Shown here: one piece after another, positions 8,559 through 16,552 of the stretch | How the letters are laid out: each line of letters opens with the position of its first letter | Position numbering within the stretch: position 1 is the stretch's first letter | Assembly (NCBI RefSeq): GCF_047729875.1 | Contig: NZ_CP159826.1 | Span: 496,001-560,000, forward strand | Length of the DNA: 64,000 nucleotides | Origin: Marimicrobium sp913061115 | GTDB taxonomy: Bacteria; Pseudomonadota; Gammaproteobacteria; Pseudomonadales; Halieaceae | Direction of reading: 5' to 3' | Notes under the pieces: model-generated | Seen by the model: the letters and a program-made list of their open reading frames with translations, nothing else | What the model was told of the DNA's origin: nothing | Database searches by the model: none | Translations under genes and position numbers: made by a program

Positions 8559-8736
8559 GTCAACGCTCGGATAGTTGTGCTTATCGCTGTGTGTAAAGTC
8601 ACATAGTGAAGGTACTACGTACGCCGGTAAAGCGCCGATCACAAAAACCTGGGAAAGTCCTCCAAATCATCCGATACGGGCGCAAGAGCGTACAAGCTAT
8701 AGGATTTAGTGAACTGCCCCCGGAGATGCCAGAAAA

Positions 8737-9735
8737 ATGGCCACTAGCAAGCGTATTGTCACCATAACCGGCGCCACCGGTTTTGTAGGCAGACATTTTG
8801 TTGAACGTCTTGTCAGCGAAAAAAAGTACCGCATTAGATGTCTCGTTCGCCACACCAGTGATGTCTCTCCATTGCGGGCCTTGGATCCCGACATCAGCTT
8901 CCACTACGGCGACATTACCCGAAAATCAAGCTTATCTGCAGCCTTTAAGGGGGCCTGGGGAGTGGTGAATATAGCGGGCTATCGCGAATTTTGGAGCCGC
9001 GACAAAAGGCACTTTTATGCTCTCAATGAGCGCGGTGCAACGAATGTGTTTGAGTCCTGTCTTGAAGCAGGTGTAGAAAAAGTGGTTCAGGTGAGTACTC
9101 CGCTGGCCTATGGCGTGCCGGATACCCTACCCTTTAATGAACAGACGCCTCCCGGTCGGCATCCCAGCAATTATGCGAGAAGTAAATATCTGGGCGACCA
9201 GGCGGGATGGGCAATGTATGAAGACAAGGGCTTGCCGCTCACTATCGTACATCTTGCGGCAGTCATCGGTGCGGGGGATGACAAAGAGACCATGGAAGTG
9301 AAGAGAGCGGTGGATGGGAAGCTACCCGCATTGATTGGGGCAGATACCACGTACACCTATGTCTATGTCAAAGACGCGGCTGATGCAATTGCACGAGCGT
9401 TGATCAAAAAAGATTCTGTTGGGCGCAGTTATCTTATCGGGAATCAGCGCGCTACCACGCGAGACTATTTCAAAATCATTGGCAGAATCGCTGATGTGCC
9501 GGTGCCAAACTGGAATATACCTGAGTCCTTTTTGTGGCCACTGGCCATGGGGATGGATATCGTTGCTCGTAAGACCGGCAGACGCCCTATGATGCCGTTG
9601 GATGTATTGAAAACAACGGCGGCGGGCTCCCTGCTATTTGATCCTTCTCGAGGGATCAAGGAGTTGGGCATGTCGTATACGGCATTGGAGACAGCGCTGG
9701 CCGAATCCGTCGCAGAGATTCGAGAAACGGGTTGA
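8737..9735 (+). CDS. Extended short-chain dehydrogenase/NAD-dependent epimerase family protein
   Basis: 332 residues, extended SDR. Rossmann motif TGATGFVGRH at 11-20, DI at 59-60 after the second strand, and the catalytic Y146-x-x-x-K150 in NYARSK. The TYTYVYVKDAADAIARAL and YLIGNQRATTRDYFKIIGRI segments are like 3-beta-hydroxysteroid dehydrogenase and dihydroflavonol reductase relatives, so an NAD(P)-linked oxidation or reduction of a hydroxyl/keto group is expected. The DapB-like gene follows 81 nt downstream. Substrate unknown; the surrounding oxygenases fit secondary metabolism or terpenoid/steroid turnover. Confidence 0.85.
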   Translation: MATSKRIVTITGATGFVGRHFVERLVSEKKYRIRCLVRHTSDVSPLRALDPDISFHYGDITRKSSLSAAFKGAWGVVNIAGYREFWSRDKRHFYALNERGATNVFESCLEAGVEKVVQVSTPLAYGVPDTLPFNEQTPPGRHPSNYARSKYLGDQAGWAMYEDKGLPLTIVHLAAVIGAGDDKETMEVKRAVDGKLPALIGADTTYTYVYVKDAADAIARALIKKDSVGRSYLIGNQRATTRDYFKIIGRIADVPVPNWNIPESFLWPLAMGMDIVARKTGRRPMMPLDVLKTTAAGSLLFDPSRGIKELGMSYTALETALAESVAEIRETG

Positions 9736-9816
9736 AGATTTAATCGCTCCAGTAGCGCCCGCTGCTGTTGCAGGTGTTTTATAAGCGCATTCATTAGTCT
9801 ATAAGGAGATAAATTC

Positions 9817-10896
9817 ATGTCATACAAGGTCGTTACATGGGGTACAGGAAATGTTGGGAGCTATGCTGTGCGGGCAGTACTGGGCCACCCCGAGCTAGAG
9901 TTAGTTGCGCATATTGTCAGTTCCCCTGAAAAATCGGGCCGCGATGTTGGTGAGTTAATTGGCCTTGAGCAGCTGGCTGGCGTTCTGGCTACAGATAACG
10001 TCGATGAAGCCTTAGCGACTCGACCTGACTGCGTTATCTATACCGCCCACTCAGAGACGCGCATGATGGAGGCGGCGGAGGATCAGGCAAAATGTCTTCG
10101 TCAGGGTATCAATGTGGTGTCGAGCTCATTGTTTATGTTGCAGTATCCTCACAATCCAGGGATTACATTCCTGGCAGATCCTTTAAAGGCGGCCTGCGAA
10201 GAAGGCAAGTCTACCTGCTTTAATAATGGTATTGACCCAGGCTTCGCCAACGACACTATGCCGCTCGTTTTTACGGGATTGTCAGAGTACTGGAGCAGTA
10301 TTCGCATGCGTGAAATTGTCAATTATGCGACGTATGAGCAGGAGCACACGATTCGCGAGGTGATGGGTTTTGGCTATCCGATAGATCATGACTGCATGTT
10401 GTTCAGAGAGGGTATGCTTTCTTTGGGATGGGGTGGCTCGGTTCACTCGGTAGCGGCCGGTTTGGGTGTCACCCTGGATAAAGTCTACGAAGTACATGAG
10501 CGTCTCCCTCTAACAGAAGACATTCACAATGGCATGGGGACGTTTAAGGCTGGCACTACTGGCGCTATGCGTTTTGAGGTCAGAGGCGTTATGGATGGCA
10601 GGGAAGTCGTGGTGCTGGAGCACGTGACGCGACTCACCGATGATATCGCGCCCGATTGGCCCCAAGGCAAGGGTTATCGGGTCATTATCGAGGGTGAGCC
10701 ACGCATGGAAATTTCCATGGATATGGAGGATCGTAATGGTGATCATGCTGTGGCAGGTGTTATTCAAACGGCGACCGCTATCGTGAATGCGGTGCCGGCG
10801 GTAGTAGAACATACGCCTGGTTTGGTTGCCGCAATGGAGCTTCCCAAAATAACCGGGAAAGGACTCTACAGGCCGCACGATACGGACGCGAGCTAG
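9817..10896 (+). CDS. DapB-like NAD(P)-binding dehydrogenase (2,4-diaminopentanoate dehydrogenase-like)
   Basis: 359 residues with an N-terminal Rossmann domain (TWGTGNVGSYAVRAV, residues 8-22) of the dihydrodipicolinate reductase type, then NVVSSSLFMLQYP and NNGIDPGFANDTMPL in the alpha/beta C-terminal half. This family contains 2,4-diaminopentanoate dehydrogenase and many uncharacterised lipid-associated reductases. It is not the lysine-pathway DapB, which is shorter. Excellent ribosome binding site AAGGAGAT 8 nt before the ATG. The exported-protein gene at 10900 begins 3 nt after the stop. Confidence 0.75.
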   Translation: MSYKVVTWGTGNVGSYAVRAVLGHPELELVAHIVSSPEKSGRDVGELIGLEQLAGVLATDNVDEALATRPDCVIYTAHSETRMMEAAEDQAKCLRQGINVVSSSLFMLQYPHNPGITFLADPLKAACEEGKSTCFNNGIDPGFANDTMPLVFTGLSEYWSSIRMREIVNYATYEQEHTIREVMGFGYPIDHDCMLFREGMLSLGWGGSVHSVAAGLGVTLDKVYEVHERLPLTEDIHNGMGTFKAGTTGAMRFEVRGVMDGREVVVLEHVTRLTDDIAPDWPQGKGYRVIIEGEPRMEISMDMEDRNGDHAVAGVIQTATAIVNAVPAVVEHTPGLVAAMELPKITGKGLYRPHDTDAS

Positions 10897-10899
10897 CTT

Positions 10900-11733
10900 G
10901 TGACAGGCACAATTCCTCGCATATGTCACCTCGTCTGCCTTTTCGCTTTGGTTCTGTTGCAAGTGACGCAGCAGGCCTATGCAAAAGAGGTGAGCGTTCG
11001 GGTCGTTGGTGCAGCGTTTGATCTGGACAGCACAGCACCCCTGTATACGGAAACGCATTGTGTCAGTGACAATGCGCTGACGCATAACGTGCTCTACAGA
11101 GATATGGAACAAGAGCTGATCGCACATAAGGTGCTGGACTATTCATCTGGACCGTTGACGCCATCTTTTGTGCAGCACAATTTTTACTCGCAAGAGGTGA
11201 TAGCTGTCGAGCTGAGACAGGATCAGCTTATAATGACCGTGAAAGCCGCGGGTAACCCGGAGCCGCAAGAATTTCTGTTCCCGGTTTCACAAGCCAGCAT
11301 GCCGATAGTCATTGATGCCGGCTTCGACAACTTTGTGACACAAAACTGGAATGCTCTTGTCGGCGGTCAAAGTAAGCAGTTTCAGTTCCCGTTTGCAGCC
11401 AGGGAGAGCCTGGTAGATTTACGCGTCAAGGCGGCGCGCTGCAGCTATAGCAACGAGACAGACCAATGTTTTATTCTGAGACTAGACAATTGGTTAATCG
11501 GCAGGCTGGTTTCCTCCATCGAACTTGGATATGACCCTGTTTTGAAACGCCTCACTCGGTTCCGGGGTCTCTCCAATATTGGTGATGCTAAGGGCGCTGG
11601 CCAGTCAGTTGATATCCGTTATCGCTACCAAGATATGACGGCGCTGCCTTGCTCTCTGGACGATCTAAAGTTGATGGGCATTGACGAGGCTAGCGACATT
11701 GCGATGACACAAGCTAAGGACGGATCATCATGA
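10900..11733 (+). CDS. Exported protein of unknown function
   Basis: 277 residues, not recognised. An N-terminal signal sequence (hydrophobic run 9-22, probable cleavage after QQAYA) makes it periplasmic or surface-exposed. The mature part starts KEVSVRVVGAAFDLDS, and LPCSLDDLKLMG stands near the C-terminus; several Cys (ETHCVSD, AARCSY, DQCF, LPC) could form disulfides. GTG start 3 nt after the previous stop. It overlaps the next gene by 4 nt (ATGA), so this and the DUF3833 lipoprotein are made together and may act together in the envelope. Confidence 0.7.
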   Translation: MTGTIPRICHLVCLFALVLLQVTQQAYAKEVSVRVVGAAFDLDSTAPLYTETHCVSDNALTHNVLYRDMEQELIAHKVLDYSSGPLTPSFVQHNFYSQEVIAVELRQDQLIMTVKAAGNPEPQEFLFPVSQASMPIVIDAGFDNFVTQNWNALVGGQSKQFQFPFAARESLVDLRVKAARCSYSNETDQCFILRLDNWLIGRLVSSIELGYDPVLKRLTRFRGLSNIGDAKGAGQSVDIRYRYQDMTALPCSLDDLKLMGIDEASDIAMTQAKDGSS

Positions 11734-12263
11734 AAGCAACATCGGTAGCATGGGTGTGTGCAGCCTTACTGATTATGCTTAATGGATGTTCCGCGGTGCC
11801 GATTGAGGAATATGCTGAAAATAGTCCCGCCCTTGTGGCCGAAACATTTTTTAGCGGAGAGCTGATTGCAAGTGGCATCGTTAAGGATCGTAGTGGTCGG
11901 GTAATTCGCTACTTCAACGCCACCATCGATGCGAGCTGGGAGGGTGGTGTTGGGACCCTCGACGAACAGTTTGTGTTTGATGATGGCGAGGAACAAACGA
12001 GGGTATGGACACTAGAACGAACAGCCGCCGGCGCCTATATAGCAACGGCGGGTGACGTTATTGGTGAGTCCCAAATGAAAGTGTTGGGCAATAGTTTGTT
12101 TATGCAATATGTTCTGCGTATCCCCTATGGTGACGGCACGATAGACGTAAACGTTGATGATCGGATGTATTTGGTTTCAGACACGGTGCTGCTGAATGAG
12201 TCAGTGATGTCCAAGTGGGGTTTTCACGTTGGCCAGATTACATTGGTTATCCAGAAGAAATAA
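11730..12263 (+). CDS. DUF3833 family lipoprotein
   Basis: 177-residue lipoprotein: signal peptide ending in the lipobox LNGC (lipidated Cys 20). Mature part matches DUF3833: FFSGELIASGIVKDRSGRV, RYFNATIDASWEGGVGTLDE, FVFDDGEEQTRVW, then DRMYLVSDTVLLNES. Members are often encoded beside lipid/fatty-acid genes and may have a lipocalin-like beta fold; function is unproven. Translationally coupled to the upstream exported protein through a 4-nt overlap. Confidence 0.85.
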   Translation: MKATSVAWVCAALLIMLNGCSAVPIEEYAENSPALVAETFFSGELIASGIVKDRSGRVIRYFNATIDASWEGGVGTLDEQFVFDDGEEQTRVWTLERTAAGAYIATAGDVIGESQMKVLGNSLFMQYVLRIPYGDGTIDVNVDDRMYLVSDTVLLNESVMSKWGFHVGQITLVIQKK

Positions 12264-12385
12264 TCGCCCGCTTACCACTGATCGCCCTATGCAGCGTAGG
12301 CCTAGAAAATCCGTTATGATGCGCTGCTATGGCGCTGTCCTGCTGGGATAGCACGATCTCACTGGCGACTTCTGGAGAAACGAAC

Positions 12386-12844
12386 ATGGCACTCGCCCTT
12401 AAAGGCCCTTGGGGAAAGACGGAGATAGACGCCTACTTGCAACACAGTACGTTTCCTTTGCGCCTGGCGTGCGTAGGTGAGGATGGGTTTCCGCGCGTTG
12501 TATCGGTGTGGTATATATTTGATGGTGAGTACTTCCGTTGTGTATCGCACCGGTCCTCCCAATTGATCCGCCTGCTAGAGCGCAGCGACCGAGTTGGTTT
12601 TGAGTTGGCGCCTAATGAGCCGCCCTACCACGGTGTCAGGGGGCAGGGCATTGCGCGGCTGAGTTCCGCTGCTGATGGTGAAGTACTCCGTGAAATGCTG
12701 CAGCGCTATCTCGGCGGCACGGATTCCAAATTGGGGAGCTGGCTGCTGTCTCGCGTCGAGGACGAGATTTTGATAACCATCGAACCTTTGCGTTTATTTA
12801 CCTGGGATTATCGCGAGCGGATGGCTGGCAGCGACCCTGCTTGA
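12386..12844 (+). CDS. Pyridoxamine 5-phosphate oxidase-like (FMN split-barrel) protein
   Basis: 152 residues of the PNPOx-like flavin-binding family: FPLRLACVGEDGFPRVVSVW, YIFDGEYFRCVSHRSSQLIR, and RVGFELAPNEPPYHGVRGQG, the usual beta-barrel strands. It is a small stand-alone member, so substrate and cofactor (FMN, F420 or heme) are unknown. ATG 12386 has GGAG 8 nt upstream. The last 47 nt overlap, tail to tail, with the sirtuin gene on the other strand. Confidence 0.78.
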   Translation: MALALKGPWGKTEIDAYLQHSTFPLRLACVGEDGFPRVVSVWYIFDGEYFRCVSHRSSQLIRLLERSDRVGFELAPNEPPYHGVRGQGIARLSSAADGEVLREMLQRYLGGTDSKLGSWLLSRVEDEILITIEPLRLFTWDYRERMAGSDPA

Positions 12845-13676
12845 TGTGCTCGATGGCTCGCGTAAGGAGCGGGCCGGCCGGTGACTGTAGTTTTACGTGA
12901 GCGAGGTCGTCGGCACGCGTGATGCCAGGGTTGATGATCACGACAGGTTTACCCAGTTCACTGGCCCTGCGGCAGAAACGATAGCCGGAAAAAACCATCA
13001 GTGAACTTCCTATTGCGATAAGGGCGTCCGCCTCCTTCAACGCGTCAAGGCAGGTGGCCACTCTCGAAGAAGGAACGCTTCCACCGAAGAAAACCACATT
13101 TGGCATCAGATCACCGCTGCAGTTATGACACTTGGGTAGCGACAGTGCGTGAAACATATCTTCAGATACCTCCATGTCACCGTCCGGTCTTGCCAGATGG
13201 CTGGATTGAACGGCGCTGAGCCACGGGTTTTGCTTTTTCAGTAGACTTTGGATGCTTTCTCTGGGGTGAAGAGCATCGCAACTGAGGCAGCGAACCTGAT
13301 CTATCCGGCCATGCAGGTCAACGACGTTGCGGCTTCCTGCGCACTGGTGGAGTCTGTCCACGTTTTGGGTTATCACCAGTTCGATAGAGCCGCACTGCTC
13401 GAGCTCTGCTAGTGCAACATGTGCAGGATTGGGAAGCGCATCTCGCATGACCGGCCAGCCAAGCCATGAGCGCGCCCAGTAGCGCTGTCGCGTACTTTCG
13501 TCACTCAGAAATGACTGTTCCTGTATGGGTTTCGAGTGCAGCCAGGTGCCCCGCTGATCGCGGTAGGTGGGTATCCCAGAGTCATGACTGATGCCTGCCC
13601 CAGTCAATACCACCAGTCTCGGATGTTCGGCCAGAATATTGGCCAGGGTGAGTGCGTCCTGCTGCAGTCTTTTCAT
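12798..13676 (-). CDS. Sir2 family NAD-dependent protein deacylase
   Basis: 292-residue sirtuin that removes acyl groups from lysine using NAD. All hallmarks are present: GAGIS (26-30), GIPTYRD, TQNVDRLH (103-110), catalytic His122 in LHGR, zinc Cys pairs at 130/133 and 183/186, and the class II-like MPNVVFFGGSVP, then GSSLMVFSGYR. The last motif and the length suggest the SIRT4-like/class II group, whose members prefer lipoyl or other long acyl groups. Its 3-prime end overlaps the convergent PNPOx-like gene by 47 nt, so antisense effects are possible. Confidence 0.92.
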   Translation of the reverse strand: MKRLQQDALTLANILAEHPRLVVLTGAGISHDSGIPTYRDQRGTWLHSKPIQEQSFLSDESTRQRYWARSWLGWPVMRDALPNPAHVALAELEQCGSIELVITQNVDRLHQCAGSRNVVDLHGRIDQVRCLSCDALHPRESIQSLLKKQNPWLSAVQSSHLARPDGDMEVSEDMFHALSLPKCHNCSGDLMPNVVFFGGSVPSSRVATCLDALKEADALIAIGSSLMVFSGYRFCRRASELGKPVVIINPGITRADDLAHVKLQSPAGPLLTRAIEHIKQGRCQPSARDNPR

Positions 13677-13939
13677 AACGGTACTATACGATGACGGGTG
13701 GTGATTGGATTAAGGATCGTATTCCTTGTAGCCTGGACAAGGCACTGATGATCCAGTCTACACTCAGGAAGGTATTCTGTGTGTCCTGGTCGTCATAGCC
13801 TTATCCGTTATGGGCTCTACTTTGACTAAGATGGCGTTAAATAGGCGGGCAGGGCGAAGGTGATGGTGGCGTATTGCCGATTCTTCGCATTACCGGTATT
13901 TGCCTTGCGTTTTGCCAGAATTAGCCGTTGAATAGCAGC

Positions 13940-14257
13940 ATGGTAAACATTCTACATCGTAGCTCGGCCGTGTTGAGGGTCATTCTGTTCGTGTTCGCCG
14001 TGAACGCATCCTCATCCTATGGCAGTTGTTTTTGGGGTGCCGACACGTCCCAACCCCAGTCCGATATGCCTTGTCACCAGGCGGAAAACACCCGTGAGGC
14101 AGTGGATGAAACCTGTTGCGCTGCCTGTGTTGGCTTGCAAGGACTGTCGGAATATACGATTCTCCCTCTGGATGCTGCCGTTATAGGCACATCGCCTAGA
14201 CTTTCCGCACGTCCAATCAATACGCCAGAACCCCGCTACAGGCCACCCATAGCATAG
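13940..14257 (+). CDS. Small exported Cys-rich protein (copper-resistance/DUF2946-like)
   Basis: About 105 residues with a signal sequence (hydrophobic 11-27), then a short mature chain with Cys clusters: YGSC, MPCHQ and TCCAAC. The spacing MxCHQ...CCxxC resembles DUF2946/CopL-type exported metal-resistance proteins, but the match is only by pattern. The C-terminal third is Pro/Arg-rich. The start is uncertain: TTG 13928 would also be in frame, and neither has a clear ribosome site. First gene of a four-gene cluster that also has MerP-like and MerT-like proteins, which supports a metal role. Confidence 0.55.
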   Translation: MVNILHRSSAVLRVILFVFAVNASSSYGSCFWGADTSQPQSDMPCHQAENTREAVDETCCAACVGLQGLSEYTILPLDAAVIGTSPRLSARPINTPEPRYRPPIA

Positions 14258-14319
14258 TCTTCTTAGATTGGTGCGCCTCCGCGGCGCGTTTATATTCAAT
14301 GTTAAGAGGTGACTCTGTG

Positions 14320-14649
14320 ATGAAAAATCTGACAGTATCAGTGTGTCTATTCATGCTGTTTGCAACACCGGCTATTGCCCAAAACTATATCGTCAACGTG
14401 CACGGAATGGTCTGCGAGCTTTGTTCTCTTGGCGTTGCCAAGAACATTCGCAAATTGTCTTTTGTGGATGCCGCAAAATATGATGAGGGCGTGCGAGTGG
14501 ACGTTCAAAACCAGACGGTCTTCGTTGCAGTTCGCGATGATACGTCGCTTGACAAGCAAGCGCTGTTCGCGGCTATTGAAGAGGGTGGCTATAGCCCTGT
14601 GGATATTTGGCGGCTAACAGATTCGGGAGAACGACTGGAGCTGCAATAA
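14320..14649 (+). CDS. Periplasmic heavy-metal-associated domain protein (MerP-like)
   Basis: 109 residues: signal peptide (cleavage after TPAIA) and one HMA ferredoxin-like domain with the metal site HGMVCELC near residues 27-34 and an ending VAVRDDTSLDKQALFAAIEEGGYSP typical of HMA folds. Likely role: periplasmic binding and hand-off of a soft metal ion. AGAGGTG precedes ATG 14320. The next gene starts within the stop codon (TAATG overlap), so the two are tightly coupled. The metal cannot be identified from the sequence. Confidence 0.82.
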   Translation: MKNLTVSVCLFMLFATPAIAQNYIVNVHGMVCELCSLGVAKNIRKLSFVDAAKYDEGVRVDVQNQTVFVAVRDDTSLDKQALFAAIEEGGYSPVDIWRLTDSGERLELQ

Positions 14650-15305
14650 TGAAAGGGCTGCTCATTGTATTGCTCTTGGGGGTAACCTCCACAGCGGCTT
14701 TAGCGCATCAGCCCGTCGTCGACATGGCCCCGAGGTGGAATGGGGGCTATGGATTTCAAACCCGTGTTGAACATGCCAATTCCGATACCATAACGTGGCT
14801 GGAGGGTGTCTATACGTTTAAGCCTGCGCTTCGAATGACGCTGAAGATACCGTATAGCGGTGATGGACTCGGCCATTCAATTTTCGCCGTACCGCTGAAG
14901 AAGTATAAAAATGCTGCGCGGTACACGTCGAACTGGGGGCTGACGCCGTCGGTGCGCGTGCCTACCGGCGGAGGGAACGATTGGGACGGGGGCGTAAGTC
15001 TCAGTTATAGCTCTGAATCCGTGGATGTCTATCAGCTGTATGATCTGCACTTCCTGGGCGATCGTCGCGGGCTCGATATCAATGTAGGGACGGTTCATGC
15101 CGATGGACAGGGTTCTGCGTGGTTCACGCTTTGGGATGTCACTGCTGTTGATTCTGACTCTGGGCAGCGCATTCTGACGGGCCCAGTACTGGTCTATTTT
15201 AGGCGCAATATCGCAGCTCGGCTGGAATACAAGCTGGCGGCCTACGACGACGACGACGAGTGGAGTGGTAATTACCTGAGTTTTACCCTTGGAATCGTCT
15301 ATTAG
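14649..15305 (+). CDS. Predicted outer-membrane or exported beta-rich protein
   Basis: 218 residues with a signal peptide (MKGLLIVLLLGVTSTAALA). The mature part is rich in alternating aromatic/polar strands (RWNGGYGFQTRVEH, TWLEGVYTFKPALRMTLKIPY, RLEYKLAAYDD) and ends in a C-terminal aromatic motif YLSFTLGIVY, as outer-membrane beta-barrels do. The family is not recognised. Begins in the stop codon of the MerP-like gene and is followed 9 nt later by the MerT-like gene, so it probably works with them, for example as a pore for the same metal. Confidence 0.65.
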   Translation: MKGLLIVLLLGVTSTAALAHQPVVDMAPRWNGGYGFQTRVEHANSDTITWLEGVYTFKPALRMTLKIPYSGDGLGHSIFAVPLKKYKNAARYTSNWGLTPSVRVPTGGGNDWDGGVSLSYSSESVDVYQLYDLHFLGDRRGLDINVGTVHADGQGSAWFTLWDVTAVDSDSGQRILTGPVLVYFRRNIAARLEYKLAAYDDDDEWSGNYLSFTLGIVY

Positions 15306-15314
15306 GAGAACATT

Positions 15315-15680
15315 ATGCGAAAACCTCGTTCCTGGAGCTGGCTTCTGTTGTTTACCACCTCAGGCACGCTGCTGTGCTGCGCTATTCCGATCACGCTGGT
15401 GTCACTGGGCCTGGGTGCAACTGTTGCGACCATGGTGAGCTCTGCGCCGTGGATTATTACCTTGAGCCAGTATAAAGGCTGGATGTTCCTCCTGTCCGGC
15501 GTGTTGATTGGGCTGTCGGCCTGGTCTGTTTACCGGTCGGAGCGAAGCTGTCCACTGGACCCGGAGCTAGCCGCCGCCTGTCAGCGTGCCGATGTCTGGA
15601 ACCGACGATTTATCTGGGTCGCGGGGGGTATGTGGGCTGCGGGATTTGTGGCAGCTTACGGATTACCCTTAGTGCGATGA
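15315..15680 (+). CDS. MerT-like small inner-membrane protein
   Basis: 121 residues, three predicted helices (about 8-35, 50-70, 95-117). The first helix carries a vicinal Cys pair (Cys21-Cys22) in GTLLCCAIPITLVSLGLG, the arrangement MerT uses to take a metal ion from MerP. A third and fourth Cys lie in the loop (RSCPLDPELAAAC). GGAGAACATT precedes the ATG. Interpretation: inner-membrane metal carrier acting with the MerP-like protein upstream. No mercuric reductase or MerR is present, so mercury is not implied. Confidence 0.68.
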   Translation: MRKPRSWSWLLLFTTSGTLLCCAIPITLVSLGLGATVATMVSSAPWIITLSQYKGWMFLLSGVLIGLSAWSVYRSERSCPLDPELAAACQRADVWNRRFIWVAGGMWAAGFVAAYGLPLVR

Positions 15681-16188
15681 CTGTGACTCCTCGGTATCAG
15701 CGTTGTCTTCGGTGCCCTCAGCATTATGCTCAAGAGTTGCCGTAAGACTCTACTAGATTCAGGCTAGATTGCGATCCACAGGTGGACGTGACTGAAAAAT
15801 AAAATGTTGATCTTCATTAGCCTTACAAGCGGTTGTCGAGCGAAAAGGTAGAGTCTATAAAAAAAGAATTTATCGGTGGTAAACCAAAAAATAAATATCG
15901 ACCAAAACTACAAAAATTTACGCTTTTATTATTGTTGTCTGGTCTCCGCAAAGAGTACGATATTAATCGCGGTCTTAAGGAGTGAGAGGGTAAGGCCGTG
16001 AATTAGGATGTTTTGATTTTTGCGATACATCCCTTGCTGCACAGATTGGTGGATGCTCGCGGAGTTGCAAAACATAAGTGTGCATATGCGCGAAGAGGCA
16101 TGGCCATTCAGGACCTGATTCAAGTTTCTTTCATCACGTTGAGAGGCTACTACGGTAGTTATCTCGTAAAGGATGAGGAGGACGGAAG
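15681..16188. other. 508-nt non-coding stretch, partly AT-rich
   Basis: No convincing gene. The part from about 15840 to 15960 is clearly AT-rich compared with its surroundings. It probably contains the promoter for the small membrane protein at 16189. I see no terminator with a clear T-run after the MerT-like gene. Confidence 0.4.
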
Positions 16189-16335
16189 ATGGCGTCTATC
16201 ATTATTAATATCGCGTTATTCTTTTTGGTGCTGTTTTTTTTGTTGCCCGGCATGATGATTTTTTCAATGTTGATGCGGGATCACGTTGACTCGCACACCC
16301 CAACGGAACGTGAACCAGTGAGAAATACTCGATAG
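16189..16335 (+). CDS. 48-residue single-pass membrane protein
   Basis: Small open frame starting MASIIINIALFFLVLFFLLP, a strong single membrane helix (about 4-28), followed by a short charged, His-containing tail ending REPVRNTR. A very good ribosome site (GAGGAGGACGGAAG) ends directly before the ATG, which supports translation. Not recognised as a known family; it could be a small membrane modulator. Stands alone between the metal cluster and the convergent ceramidase gene. Confidence 0.55.
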   Translation: MASIIINIALFFLVLFFLLPGMMIFSMLMRDHVDSHTPTEREPVRNTR

Positions 16336-16552
16336 CGAGGCTAGAAGCCTAGGGGGACGGACTTAATCCCCTAACGTTCTTGTTGAGTAGTGCTGTTTGC
16401 CAAAAAGCGTGTAATAACGCGAGGCATTCTGCACGTCCTTATTCGGGGTCACAACTCTGAGGCCATCTCGGAGTAGGGTTTCTTGGCCCTAGCGATTCTG
16501 CACTTCTAATCGTGTTCAAGCTACTCAGGTAGTTGTTCCTTTATCAGTAACG

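Noticed and set aside
13940..15680. A classical mercury-resistance (mer) operon
   Set aside because: MerT- and MerP-like proteins are present, but merR, merA, merC/merD are absent and an outer-membrane-type protein lies between; only a general metal role is supported.
16013..16255. 80-codon plus-strand frame
   Set aside because: Overlaps the 48-codon membrane protein, which has the strong ribosome site; the longer frame starts with TTG and lacks one.
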